Shown here one piece after another: positions 27,064-35,922 of a stretch of 64,000 nucleotides of DNA. This stretch comes from Methylococcus capsulatus. Lineage in GTDB: Bacteria; Pseudomonadota; Gammaproteobacteria; Methylococcales; Methylococcaceae. Below the pieces are notes generated by a model. That model made no database searches. It was not told where the DNA came from and saw only the letters and a program-made list of their open reading frames with translations. The number at the start of each line of letters is the position of its first letter. The stretch's first letter is position 1. Both the position numbers and the translations under genes were made by a program. The stretch lies in contig NZ_CP104311.1 of assembly GCF_036864975.1 (NCBI RefSeq), positions 2,607,513-2,671,512 on the forward strand. The letters run 5' to 3'.

Positions 27064-29523
27064 TCACGCAAGTTTCTCGAAGAATTCCGCGGACGGCAGC
27101 GGCGGGCTGAAATAATATCCTTGAAAGCGGGTGCAGCCGCTCTCCTTGAGAAAGTCCAGCTGGGTTCGGGTCTCGACGCCTTCAGCGATGGTTTCAAGGT
27201 TCAGATGGTACGCCATCGACAGGATGGTCCGGACCAGTGCGACGTCGCTGGGGTCGTCCGGCAGGTCTTTGACGAAGGTTTGCGCAATCTTCAGTTCACT
27301 GAGCGGCAGGCGTTTCAGATAGGCCAGTGAAGAGTAGCCGGTACCGAAGTCGTCCACGGAAAACCGGATTCCGAGCCGTTCCAGTGCACTCATTTTGGCG
27401 ATGGCATCGTCGATGTCCGAAACCAGCAACCCTTCCGTGATTTCGAAGATCAGATCGTGAGGATTGGCGCCGGTCCGTTCCAGAATCCGCCGGACCCGTT
27501 CGAGGAAATCGGATTGCTGAAAGCGACGGGGGCTGACGTTCACGGAGAGGTTCAGCCGGTACCCCGCCTGTGACAGACGGACACTTTCGCGGCAGGTCTG
27601 TTCGAAGACCCACTCGCCGATTGGCAGAATCAGTCCGGTTTCTTCGGCCAGGCCAATGAATTTGTCGGGCAGCAGCAATCCCTCGGTCGGGTGCTGCCAG
27701 CGCAGCAGGGCTTCCGCACCGACCGTTCTGCCTTCCCCATCGACCTGAGGCTGCAGATAGAGCCGGAATTCGCCGCGGTCCAGCGCAGCGTGCATGTCCC
27801 TTTCCAGTGTCAGGCGGCGCTCGGCCGCGGCCTGCATGGTCGATGCATAGGCCCTCACCGCATTGCGCCCCTCAGCTTTGGCTTGGTACATGGCCATGTC
27901 CGCCGCTTTCAGCAGGTCGTCCGCCGAGACCGTATTGAACGGATAGATGGCGGTGCCGATGCTCGCGGTGACATAATGCCGGCCGCTGGAGAGCACAAAG
28001 GGCCGTTGCAGCATCACCCACAGATTTTCCGCAACCTCCATGGTATGCCGGAACGCGGAGTCGAATTCTTCCGCCAAACCGTCCAGCAGGATCACGAACT
28101 CGTCGCCGCCTAGGCGGGCGACCATGTCGCCTTGGCCGATGCCATCGGACGGACGCTCCGCGACTTTACGCAGCAGCTGGTCCCCCACCGCATGGCCGCG
28201 CGCATCGTTGAGATGCTTGAACCGGTCGAGGTCGACGAACAGCAGCGCGCAGCGGGATCCGTTGACGCGGTTGTCGCCGACGGCCTGATTCAGGCGCTCG
28301 AGAAACAAGCGGCAGTTCGGCAGGCCGGTCAGTGAATCGAAATAGGCCAACTGCTCGATTTCCTGCTGTGCGCGCTTGCGCTCGCTGATGTCGACGAAGG
28401 TCGCGACATAATGCGTTAGGATCTTCTCGTCGTTTCGGACGGCCTTGATGGAAAGCCATGCTGGATACACCTCGCCGTTCTTGCGCCGGGCCGTGACCTC
28501 CCCTTTCCAGCCGTCCGTCGCGTTCAAGGTGTCCAGTAGTCCTGGGGACGAAATCCTGCCTTCGTTCGCGCCAAGACATAGAAATTCCGAAGGCATACCC
28601 ACGATTTCATCGGAGGCATAGCCGGTGATCGCAGTATAGCCCGAGTTGACCCGCTGCACGATGCCGGCGGCATCGGTGATCATGATGGCTTCGCTGGTCT
28701 CGAAAGCCGTTGCCGCAAGCCGGACGGCTTCTTCCGCCAGCTTGCGCCCGGTAATGTCACGCGTGACTGCCAGCACCGCGTGGGGGGGCGCCGGGTCTGC
28801 CCGCGAAAGGCACCGCGTGGGTCTCCATCCAGCGCCTGCCGCCCTTGAGGCCGATGATCTGGAATTCCAGCGTACCGCTTTCGCCTGCCAGCACCCGTCG
28901 ATTGAAAGTTTCGAACCGTTCCCGATCCGGGGGAACGACGAGCGAGGAGACCGGCTTTCCCCGTACCTGTTCGATCGATTCCGCCTCGATCATGCGAAGA
29001 CCTGCCCGGTTTATGTCGAGGAGGGCACCGTCGGCGCCTATCGTTTTGACACATTCCGGCTCCGCGTCGATGAGCATGCGCAGGCGTTCTTCCGCCTGTT
29101 TTCGTTCTGCGACCTCACTCGCCAAATTCTGGTTGAGTTCAAGCAGTTGTCTCGGCGAAGGAATTTGCAGCGCTTGCGGCATCAGCGGCCAGACCATGAT
29201 CGCGGTGCCGAGGGACACCACCGCAGTGATGGCCTTGACGGCACCGTCCGTCCAATAGGCGGGATACCAGACCGTCCAGGCCCCGATGATATGCGTACTG
29301 GCGCATGCCAGTATGAACAGGCCGAACAGGAGGAACATACCCCGGAAAACCACGTCCCGCCGCCGTTTGGCGAAATAGAGGAGTGCGATGGAGATCGCAT
29401 AATAAGCTGGGCGATGACCAGATCGGAGATCACGTGCAGCCAGAGCAACGCCGGAACCCAGGCGTAGCAGTACCCGTGGGGGAGGTAATCCAGTGAGTCC
29501 TTCAAAGCCGTGATTGGTGCCAT
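27064..29523 (-). pseudogene. ETR1-like membrane sensor with PAS-GGDEF-EAL, two frameshifts
   Basis: The gene reads in three pieces. It starts at an ATG (29523) with GGGAGGAGG upstream, encoding YLPHGYCYAWVPALLWLHV. A one-base deficit near 29404-29412 moves the reading to another frame, which carries AYYAISIALLYFAKRRRD and the ethylene-receptor-like LACASTH helix (29285-29308), then a PAS. A run of seven G (28782-28788) moves it back to the first frame. That last piece has a second PAS, GGDEF (RLGGDEFVILL) and EAL (GAEALLRWQHP, DDFGTGYSSLAYL). If joined, the product is about 820 aa, with three membrane helices whose Cys and His match the copper site of plant ETR1. The outer frames agree, so the two shifts compensate. 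It could be a true pseudogene, a sequence error, or a gene switched by slippage. The C-terminal piece has its own ATG at 28776. Confidence 0.8.
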
Positions 29524-30069
29524 AGCCGCGGTCCTCCTCCCCTCTGCGGTTCATTCCTGGACAGCAGTGACATCGGCGGTGCCAGTGTAAAACCTTGCGA
29601 CGCCTGCATGCGGAAAGAACAGTAAAGTCGTTGGGCCTTTCATGATACGGCTCCTCGCACACCACGTTCATCGAAATCAAGCTTATCACCCGATGACCAA
29701 TGTTCCACTTTGGCTTTCGCCGTTTTCAAGCCGCCTGTTGCGCGGGAGCTGCCGGGCCAATCGCGTCATAGCTGTCATTATACGGAGCAGGATCGGACCT
29801 CTTCGTTACCTTTTCCGGTCTCAAATCCGACAGAAATCCGGACACCATGTCGGCATGATATTTGCTTAATATAGGGCTGCGACGACGTCGTGTCAAACGG
29901 ATGTCGCCGCGCATCGAGGCGATCGAACCAGGCAAAAAGATAGAGGGTTACAAAGATGAATAAACCGCTGGCTGCCACTTTTGGTACGGGTGGCATTTCC
30001 AGCGGCGCGAGGTGTCACCCGCCGGGGCCGGCTCTTGCTAAAATACGGTCAAGCCGGCCACAGGTCCAC
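29524..30069. other. Intergenic stretch without recognised gene
   Basis: About 550 bases lie between the start of the broken sensor gene and the tRNA-Ser terminator. The open frames on both strands here have no family resemblance, and none has a convincing ribosome site. The first 25 bases contain the sensor gene's ribosome site. Otherwise I see nothing. Confidence 0.5.
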
Positions 30070-30095
30070 AAAAAAGCCCGCAATTCTGCGGGCTT
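30070..30095 (-). terminator. Rho-independent terminator of tRNA-Ser
   Basis: Read on the minus strand, an 8-bp stem (AAGCCCGC and GCGGGCTT) with a 6-base loop is followed by a run of T. It lies 33 bases beyond the tRNA 3' end. Confidence 0.85.
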
Positions 30096-30128
30096 GGGGA
30101 CATTCTGGGACTGTCTGGAACAGTCGGA

Positions 30129-30219
30129 TGGCGGAGAGAGAGGGATTCGAACCCTCGATACGGTATTACCGTATACACACTTTCCAGGCGTGCTCCTTAA
30201 ACCACTCGGACATCTCTCC
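30129..30219 (-). tRNA. tRNA-Ser (anticodon GGA)
   Basis: The minus strand folds as a class II tRNA. The acceptor is GGAGAGA paired with TCTCTCC, the discriminator is G, and CCA is encoded. The anticodon loop reads CTGGAAA on a CACGC/GTGTG stem, giving anticodon GGA (codons UCC/UCU). A long variable arm (TACGGTAATACCGTA) and T-loop GGTTCGAATCC are present. A small hairpin (GACTGT/ACAGTC, 30109-30125) follows and may aid 3' processing. Confidence 0.97.
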
Positions 30220-30398
30220 GTGGAAGAAGGGCGCATTCTATCCGAGATTTTTCCGACTGTCAGCCCTTGCTCGCGACGGTCTCCCTGCGACAAGGGAAAA
30301 TCCGACGTTTTTCCGTTTGCGCCGCGCTATCATCGTCCGCGCCGAACGCGTTTGCCGGCTACGTTGGGGACCCCTAAGCACATAAGGAGCACGAAACC

Positions 30399-30791
30399 AT
30401 GCGTATTTTGCATACCATGCTGCGAGTCGGGGATCTTCAGAAGTCCCTTAGGTTTTACACCGAAATTCTGGGAATGCGATTGCTGCGGCAGATGGATTTT
30501 CCGGACGGCGAATTCACTTTGGCGTTCGTGGGCTATGGTGACGAGGCCCACGATGCGGTGATCGAACTGACCTACAACTGGGGCGTGAGCAAGTATGAGC
30601 TGGGCACCGGCTTCGGTCATATCGCATTGGGTGTGGATGACATCCATGCGGCCGTGGAGCGGATCCGGGCACGAGGGGGCGAAATCGTGCGGGAGCCCGG
30701 TCCGATGAAACATGGAACCACGGTCATCGCGTTCGTGGCCGACCCCGACGGCTACCGGATCGAACTGATCGAAAATAAGCCAGCAGGCTAG
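30399..30791 (+). CDS. gloA: Lactoylglutathione lyase (glyoxalase I)
   Basis: It isomerises the methylglyoxal-glutathione hemithioacetal to S-lactoylglutathione. All four metal ligands of the bacterial (Ni-type) enzyme are present at canonical positions: His5 (LHTMLRV), Glu56 (VIELTYN), His74 (GFGHIALGV) and Glu122 (YRIELIE). The 130-aa length is typical. It converges on the DUF1244 gene; the two stop codons share the tetramer CTAG at 30788-30791. Confidence 0.96.
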   Translation: MRILHTMLRVGDLQKSLRFYTEILGMRLLRQMDFPDGEFTLAFVGYGDEAHDAVIELTYNWGVSKYELGTGFGHIALGVDDIHAAVERIRARGGEIVREPGPMKHGTTVIAFVADPDGYRIELIENKPAG

Positions 30792-31099
30792 GCCGGAGGG
30801 GCCTGTTTGCGCTTCTGTTTTTCCTCATATTGCCGCAATTGTTCGGGTGTGGCCTCAGTCTGGTAGCGGGTTTTCCATTCGTCGTAAGGCATGCCATAGA
30901 CGGCGGCAAGCGCATCGGCGTATGCCAGTTCTTCGCCGATTTCGTCCGCTGCCGCCTTGTACCATTTCGCCAGACAGTTGCGGCAGAAGTCTCCCGCGAT
31001 CATGAGATCGATGTTCTGGATCTCGGTGTGGGCTTGAAGATGGGCGAGGAGGCGGCGGAACGCCCGCGCTTCGATTTCTGTGCGTTGCTTTGGGTCCAT
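30788..31099 (-). CDS. DUF1244 family protein
   Basis: A 103-aa protein of the conserved proteobacterial DUF1244 group, recognised by [17 protein letters not shown], then [20 protein letters not shown] and [15 protein letters not shown]. The FCRNCL pair of cysteines is a family hallmark. The ATG at 31099 matches the usual start of the family; an upstream ATG at 31141 is also open but would add a poorly conserved leader. The function of the family is not known to me. Confidence 0.8.
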   Translation of the reverse strand: MDPKQRTEIEARAFRRLLAHLQAHTEIQNIDLMIAGDFCRNCLAKWYKAAADEIGEELAYADALAAVYGMPYDEWKTRYQTEATPEQLRQYEEKQKRKQAPPA

Positions 31100-31285
31100 G
31101 AAATGAACGTGTAGGGAAGCGTGAATCCGGATGAAGATCATAATGCCCACCGTCACTGGGATGTGTAAACTATGGGCTTCCGTAATGGCCTCTGTTGGGC
31201 GACTGTGATGCCGTCCGATCCTGCAGACGGCCGCGCTGGAAAGCAAGAACTATTTCCGGCGTCTTTTCCAAAGACTCGAGTACCG

Positions 31286-31828
31286 ATGAAACTGTTGTCC
31301 GATTTTTTTCCCATCGTCCTGTTTTTTGTCGCCTACAAGTTTCATGGCATCTTCATCGCCACGGCAGCGGCGATCGCCGCGACCTTGTTGCAGGTCGGCA
31401 TCGTCTGGTATCGCACCCGTAAGGTCGAACCGATGCACCTCGTGACCCTGGGTCTGATCGTCGTGTTCGGCGGAGCGACGCTGATATTCCAGGATGAATT
31501 GTTCATCAAATGGAAGCCGACCGTGCTCAACTGGGCCTTAGGTTTGGGCTTCCTGCTGAGCCGCTTCGTCGGCGAGCGCACTTTGATCGAAAGGATGATG
31601 GGTCGGCAGATCGACCTGCCCAAGGCACTCTGGCAGCGGCTCAATCTGGCCTGGGTCCTGTTTTTCCTGACCGTCGGCGCAGCCAACCTGTTCGTCGTCT
31701 ATAGTTTCGATACCGAAACCTGGGTGAACTTCAAACTGTTCGGCATGATGGGCTTGACCCTGATGTTCGTCGTGGCCCAATCGATCTTCCTGGCGCGCCA
31801 CGTTCCCGATGCCAAGACTGAGGAGTGA
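31286..31828 (+). CDS. yciB: Septation protein A / YciB inner-membrane protein
   Basis: A 180-aa membrane protein of the IspZ/YciB family, linked to cell-envelope integrity and division. It starts with [19 protein letters not shown] and has about five membrane helices. [17 protein letters not shown] and [17 protein letters not shown] are typical. The ATG at 31286 aligns with family starts, although the frame is open to 31172. Neighbouring yciI and bolA-like genes follow with short or overlapping spacing, an arrangement common in proteobacteria. Confidence 0.93.
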   Translation: MKLLSDFFPIVLFFVAYKFHGIFIATAAAIAATLLQVGIVWYRTRKVEPMHLVTLGLIVVFGGATLIFQDELFIKWKPTVLNWALGLGFLLSRFVGERTLIERMMGRQIDLPKALWQRLNLAWVLFFLTVGAANLFVVYSFDTETWVNFKLFGMMGLTLMFVVAQSIFLARHVPDAKTEE

Positions 31829-31833
31829 GGTCG

Positions 31834-32136
31834 GTGTTGTACGCCATACTTTGCGAAGATCACCCCGGCAGCCTCGAGCTGCGCAAGGCCGCGCGTCCGG
31901 CTCATCTGCAGCGGCTCGACCGCCTGCAGGACGAAGGCCGGCTGGTGCTGGCGGGACCGCATCCCGCAGTCGATTGCGAGGATCCGGGCGAGGCCGGTTT
32001 CACCGGCAGCCTGATCGTCGCCGAATTTCCGAGCCTGGAAGAAGCGCAACGTTGGGCGGAAGAAGATCCCTACGGTCACGCAGGCGTGTATGCCCGCGTG
32101 GTGGTCAAACCCTTTCGGCAGGTGTACCCCAAATGA
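31834..32136 (+). CDS. yciI: YciI family protein
   Basis: A 100-aa dimeric ferredoxin-like-fold protein of the YCII family, with the conserved His-Asp pair in [16 protein letters not shown]. The biochemical role in this family is mostly unknown. I chose the GTG at 31834 (giving MLYAILCED) because AGGAG lies 8 bases upstream; a GTG at 31825 is also in frame. Its stop overlaps the next ATG (ATGA). Confidence 0.88.
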   Translation: MLYAILCEDHPGSLELRKAARPAHLQRLDRLQDEGRLVLAGPHPAVDCEDPGEAGFTGSLIVAEFPSLEEAQRWAEEDPYGHAGVYARVVVKPFRQVYPK

Positions 32137-32420
32137 ACAACCGGCTCGAACAGATTCGCGAACGCCTTGAGGGGGCGCTGGCGCCCCTGCATCTGGAAAT
32201 CATCGACGACAGCGCATCCCATGCCGGCCATGCGGGGGTGATGGCGGGCGGTGGGCATTTCCATGCCACAATCGTGTCAGCCCAATTCGACGGGAAATCG
32301 CTGGTGCAACGTCACCAGATGGTGTATTCGGCGCTGGGCGACATGATGCACAACGAAATTCATGCCTTCAGCATGAAAGCTTTGACTCCTTCTGAATATC
32401 CAACAACAGGAAATCTTTGA
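32133..32420 (+). CDS. BolA/IbaG-like protein
   Basis: A 95-aa BolA-family protein with the core [20 protein letters not shown] and [20 protein letters not shown]. BolA proteins partner with monothiol glutaredoxins in Fe-S cluster and iron handling. The helix-turn and conserved HAFSMK end are intact. The ATG overlaps the yciI stop, and the gene's stop shares one base with the next ATG (TGATG). Confidence 0.9.
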   Translation: MNNRLEQIRERLEGALAPLHLEIIDDSASHAGHAGVMAGGGHFHATIVSAQFDGKSLVQRHQMVYSALGDMMHNEIHAFSMKALTPSEYPTTGNL

Positions 32421-33397
32421 TGAAAAAGACTCTTGCCAGCGGCGCAGCAATCTTGGCGGTCGCCTTGACCGGTTGCAATCAACCCGCTTCAGAAGCGCCG
32501 AAATCCCCGTCCTCCGCAGCCAAAGCCGGCATCGCGGCGACACCGGAGAATTCGGTGGCCAGCGTCAACGGAACGGCCATCACCAAGGCCGAGGTTGGCG
32601 CGATCAAATCGGAGCTCGCCCAGCGCCGCAGCGGCGAGGTTTCGGAGGAAAAAATCGTGGACGAGCTGGTCAAGCGCGAACTGCTGCGGCAGGACGCGGT
32701 GGCCAGGCAATTGACCAAAAATCCAGAATACCAGGCACGGGTCAACAACGCCGAAAGGGTGATCCTTTCTCAGATCGCTGCCGAGGAATTCATGAAAAAC
32801 CTCACTATCTCCGATGAGGAGCTCAAGAAGGAGTATGACAGCCGCATTGGCGCCATGCAGCGCGCCGAATACCGGGCCCGGCATATTCTGGTGGACAAGG
32901 AAGAGGTGGCGAAGGACATCATCGCCAAGCTCAGAAAGGGGGCGAAGTTTGAAGACCTCGCCAAGAAGTTTTCGAAGGACCCGGGCTCCAAGAACGAAGG
33001 CGGCGAACTGGGGTGGTTCAGCCCTCAACAAATGGTCGAACCTTTCTCTGCTGCGGTAGAGAAGCTAAAAAACGGTGAGATCACCCAGACGCCGGTACAG
33101 ACGCAGTTCGGCTGGCATGTGATCCAGCGCGAGGATTCGCGGGAAGCCGCTCCGCCGGCATTTGATGCCGTCAAGGAACAGCTCAAGTCGATGCTGCAGA
33201 CGCAGAAACTGCATCAGTACATCGATGATCTGACGGCGAAGGCAAAGGTCGAGCGCTTTGCGACGCCGACGCCGGCCTCCGAGGCTTCCCCTGCAGCGGC
33301 TCCGGCTGGCTCACCGGAGGGTAACGAACCTGCCGCCGCCAAGCCGGCGGCAGCGCCTGCAGGGACTTCCGCTCCCGCGACCCAGCCCAAGAAATAA
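32420..33397 (+). CDS. Parvulin-type peptidyl-prolyl isomerase lipoprotein
   Basis: A 325-aa secreted folding factor. The signal sequence [19 protein letters not shown] ends in a lipobox (LTGC), so it is probably a membrane-anchored lipoprotein. A SurA/PrsA-like N-terminal helical domain (about 40-135) precedes one rotamase domain with YRARHILVDKEE, FSKDPGSKNEGGELGWF and FGWHVIQRED. The last 50 residues are Ala/Pro-rich and low in complexity. It resembles PrsA- and EpsD-type isomerases. It ends the yciB-yciI-bolA transcript. Confidence 0.9.
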   Translation: MKKTLASGAAILAVALTGCNQPASEAPKSPSSAAKAGIAATPENSVASVNGTAITKAEVGAIKSELAQRRSGEVSEEKIVDELVKRELLRQDAVARQLTKNPEYQARVNNAERVILSQIAAEEFMKNLTISDEELKKEYDSRIGAMQRAEYRARHILVDKEEVAKDIIAKLRKGAKFEDLAKKFSKDPGSKNEGGELGWFSPQQMVEPFSAAVEKLKNGEITQTPVQTQFGWHVIQREDSREAAPPAFDAVKEQLKSMLQTQKLHQYIDDLTAKAKVERFATPTPASEASPAAAPAGSPEGNEPAAAKPAAAPAGTSAPATQPKK

Positions 33398-33513
33398 TCG
33401 GCCGCACTCGGGATTCCTGTCCCGACGTCCCTAAGTCCGGCCGGTAGCGCAACGGGCGTTGCCGGTCGGAAACTCACCGCCGTTTTTCAGGTTTTAAGGC
33501 GCATATTCGGCAT

Positions 33514-33537
33514 TAGCCAGCATCATCGGGATGGCTA
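33514..33537. promoter_or_regulatory. Inverted repeat upstream of the LysR gene
   Basis: TAGCCA (33514-33519) and TGGCTA (33532-33537) form a perfect 6-bp dyad with 12 bases between, 37 bases before the LysR start codon. The spacing and position fit a LysR-type autoregulatory operator. Only sequence symmetry supports this. Confidence 0.4.
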
Positions 33538-33573
33538 TCGCGGAATACCTACCTGTTTAGAGCGGGGACAACC

Positions 33574-34491
33574 ATGTTCATACGCCAGATCGGCTATTTC
33601 GTCGCCTTGGCCAAGACCGGGCATTTCGGACGCGCCGCCGAAAGTTGCCATGTCTCGCAACCGGCGCTTTCCATCGCACTTCAGAATCTCGAAGCCGAGC
33701 TGGGCGTGATGCTCATCCAGCGCGGCCAGCGTTTTCAAGGACTTACTCCGGAAGGTGAGCGCCTGCTCGAATGGGCACGGCGGGTTCAGGCCGACTATGA
33801 CGGCATGCGGCAAGCAGCGGCACAGCTTCGCGGCAGTTTGAGCGGGGTGCTGCGGCTGGGGGCCATTCCGACCGCCCTGCCAGTTTCGCCTTTGTTCACC
33901 GAATCCCTGCAGCGGGTCCACCCCGGCATCCGTTTGAGTGTGAGCGCATTGTGCGCGGAAGAACTCATCCGCGGCCTCGATGCCTTCGAACTCGATCTTG
34001 GTCTGACTTATCTCGAGGATCCCCGCCTGCGGGGATTCCGTGTCTTGCCGCTGTACCGCGAAACCCATGTGCTGCTGGCCAGGGATGGCGCGGGAGTCGC
34101 TGGGGGACAGACCATCGGCTGGCGGGAGGCGGCTGAGCTTCCACTTTGCCTGCTTTCCGCCAACATGCAGAACCGCAGATTGATCGATGCCGCCTTCCGT
34201 GACGCAGGCGCTACGCCGCGGGTCATGGTCGAAACAGATTCGGTGTTCGCGCTTTACGCCCACGTCCGCTGTGCCGGCCTTTATTCCGTGGTTCCCCATA
34301 GCCTGTTGACGCTATTCGAGATGCGGCAGGAGGTGGTGGCAATTCCTGTGCGGCCCGAGCTTTCGCGGCAGATTGGTTTGGTGGCGCGCAATCACCAATT
34401 GCTGCCTACTATTCTTGCCGAAGCTTGGATGCTCGCCGAAAACCTGGGTCTCCAATCTCGGCTGGATGCCTTGATAAACGTGAGCTATTGA
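33574..34491 (+). CDS. LysR-family regulator adjacent to formate dehydrogenase
   Basis: A 305-aa LysR regulator. The N-terminal winged helix-turn-helix reads GRAAESCHVSQPALSIALQN with LEAELGVMLIQRG. The effector domain follows from about residue 90. It resembles the FdsR/OxyR-like branch. It lies 130 bases upstream of the NAD-formate dehydrogenase gene on the same strand, so control of formate oxidation is the natural guess. The effector could be formate, by analogy only. Confidence 0.9.
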   Translation: MFIRQIGYFVALAKTGHFGRAAESCHVSQPALSIALQNLEAELGVMLIQRGQRFQGLTPEGERLLEWARRVQADYDGMRQAAAQLRGSLSGVLRLGAIPTALPVSPLFTESLQRVHPGIRLSVSALCAEELIRGLDAFELDLGLTYLEDPRLRGFRVLPLYRETHVLLARDGAGVAGGQTIGWREAAELPLCLLSANMQNRRLIDAAFRDAGATPRVMVETDSVFALYAHVRCAGLYSVVPHSLLTLFEMRQEVVAIPVRPELSRQIGLVARNHQLLPTILAEAWMLAENLGLQSRLDALINVSY

Positions 34492-34621
34492 ACGATCGTC
34501 GCAAACGATTGGCTTGCTTCCTGTTATGACGTTGAGAATGTTTCGCACTTGATCACTCCCGATCGAGGACGGTAGTCCACTCAGGGCACCGGAGATAATT
34601 TCAGTTTCTGGAGTAAGTGTC

Positions 34622-35827
34622 ATGGCCAAAATCGTATGTGTGCTGTACGACGACCCAGTCGACGGCTATCCGCAATCCTATGCGCGCGATTCCATCCCGG
34701 AGATTCGCGTTTATCCCGACGGGCAGACCGCTCCCCCTCCCGAGGCGATTGATTTCGTGCCCGGTCACCTTCTGGGCAGCGTTTCGGGTGAATTGGGCCT
34801 GCGGAAATTTCTTGAGGCTCGGGGCCATACCCTCATCGTGACTTCGGACAAGGACGGGGAGGGTTGCGAGCTGGATCGGCATCTGCACGACGCCGACATC
34901 GTGATTTCCCAGCCGTTCTGGCCGGCCTACCTGACGCGTGAGCGGATCGCCAAGGCACCCAGGCTTAAGCTGGCGTTGACTGCAGGCATCGGTTCGGATC
35001 ATGTCGATCTGCAGGCGGCGATGGAGCGCGGCATCACGGTAGCCGAGATCACCTACTGCAACAGCATCAGCGTGGCTGAGCATGTGGTCATGATGATCTT
35101 GGGGCTGGTGCGCAACTACATTCCGTCGTACCAATGGGTGGTAAAGGGGGGCTGGAATATCGCCGACTGTGTCGCGAGGTCCTACGACCTGGAGGGCATG
35201 CAGGTTGGGACCGTCGCCGCCGGACGCATAGGTCTGGCGGTGCTGAAGCGTCTGCAGCCTTTCGACGTCCAACTGCATTACACCGACCGTCATCGGCTGG
35301 CGCCGGAAGTCGAGCGGGAGCTGAACCTGACTTTCCATCCGACCGTCGAATCCATGATCCGGGTGTGCGATGTGGTCACCATCAACTGTCCGCTGCATCC
35401 GGAAACGGAACACATGTTCGACGAGGTGATGTTGGCCAAGATGAAGCGCGGCGCCTACATCATCAATACCGCGCGCGGCAAGATCTGCGACCGTGACGCT
35501 ATCGCCTCTGCGCTGGAAAGCGGCCAGTTGGCCGGCTACGCCGGCGACGTCTGGTTCCCTCAGCCGGCGCCGCAGGACCACCCGTGGCGGAGCATGCCTT
35601 ACCACGGCATGACGCCGCATATCTCCGGCACCAGCCTGTCCGCACAGGCCCGCTATGCCGCCGGGGTGCGGGAAGTGCTCGAATGCTGGTTCGATGGCCG
35701 TCCCATCCGGGAAGAATATCTGATCGTCGACGGCGGAAAGCTGGCCGGCATGGGGGCGCACTCATACAGCGAAGGCGATGCGACCGGAGGGTCGGAGGAG
35801 GCGGCTCGGTTCAAGAAGACGGCATAG
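34622..35827 (+). CDS. fdh: NAD-dependent formate dehydrogenase
   Basis: This metal-free single-subunit enzyme oxidises formate to CO2 with NAD+, the last step of methane/methanol oxidation and a source of NADH. The 401-aa protein matches the Pseudomonas sp. 101 type along its length. Features are the NAD loop TVAAGRIGLAVL, the NAD-specific Asp in LHYTDRHRL, catalytic Arg in NTARGKICDRDA, catalytic His in MTPHISGTSL and the C-terminal GAHSYSEGDATGGSEEAA. GGAG lies before the ATG. It is flanked by a LysR gene and moeA. Confidence 0.97.
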   Translation: MAKIVCVLYDDPVDGYPQSYARDSIPEIRVYPDGQTAPPPEAIDFVPGHLLGSVSGELGLRKFLEARGHTLIVTSDKDGEGCELDRHLHDADIVISQPFWPAYLTRERIAKAPRLKLALTAGIGSDHVDLQAAMERGITVAEITYCNSISVAEHVVMMILGLVRNYIPSYQWVVKGGWNIADCVARSYDLEGMQVGTVAAGRIGLAVLKRLQPFDVQLHYTDRHRLAPEVERELNLTFHPTVESMIRVCDVVTINCPLHPETEHMFDEVMLAKMKRGAYIINTARGKICDRDAIASALESGQLAGYAGDVWFPQPAPQDHPWRSMPYHGMTPHISGTSLSAQARYAAGVREVLECWFDGRPIREEYLIVDGGKLAGMGAHSYSEGDATGGSEEAARFKKTA

Positions 35828-35839
35828 CCGCCTTCCGAG

Positions 35840-35874
35840 CGTGGGGATGATAGCGCTATCATTCTCGCCCCACG
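35840..35874. repeat. Strong inverted repeat between fdh and moeA
   Basis: A 16-base perfect palindrome (ATGATAGC then GCTATCAT, 35847-35862) is enclosed by a second pair of arms, CGTGGGG (35840-35846) and CCCCACG (35868-35874), with a 5-base bulge TCTCG. There is no T-run. It could be a dimer operator, a bidirectional transcription barrier or an mRNA-stabilising stem for fdh. Confidence 0.6.
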
Positions 35875-35922
35875 CACCGGCAGTGCCACCGTTTGACCGA
35901 AGACTCGGCTCCCAGCTTTCTC

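Noticed and set aside
28646..29467. A 273-aa plus-strand open frame opposite the broken sensor gene
   Set aside because: The minus strand carries recognisable PAS and membrane motifs through this stretch; the plus-strand protein has none.
29882..29891. A 10-base palindrome ACGACGTCGT in the gap before tRNA-Ser
   Set aside because: It is short, expected by chance in GC-rich DNA, and not placed near a gene start.
30129..30219. tRNA-Ser as an attachment site for an integrated element
   Set aside because: No integrase gene, direct repeat of the tRNA 3' end or foreign-looking genes are found on either side.
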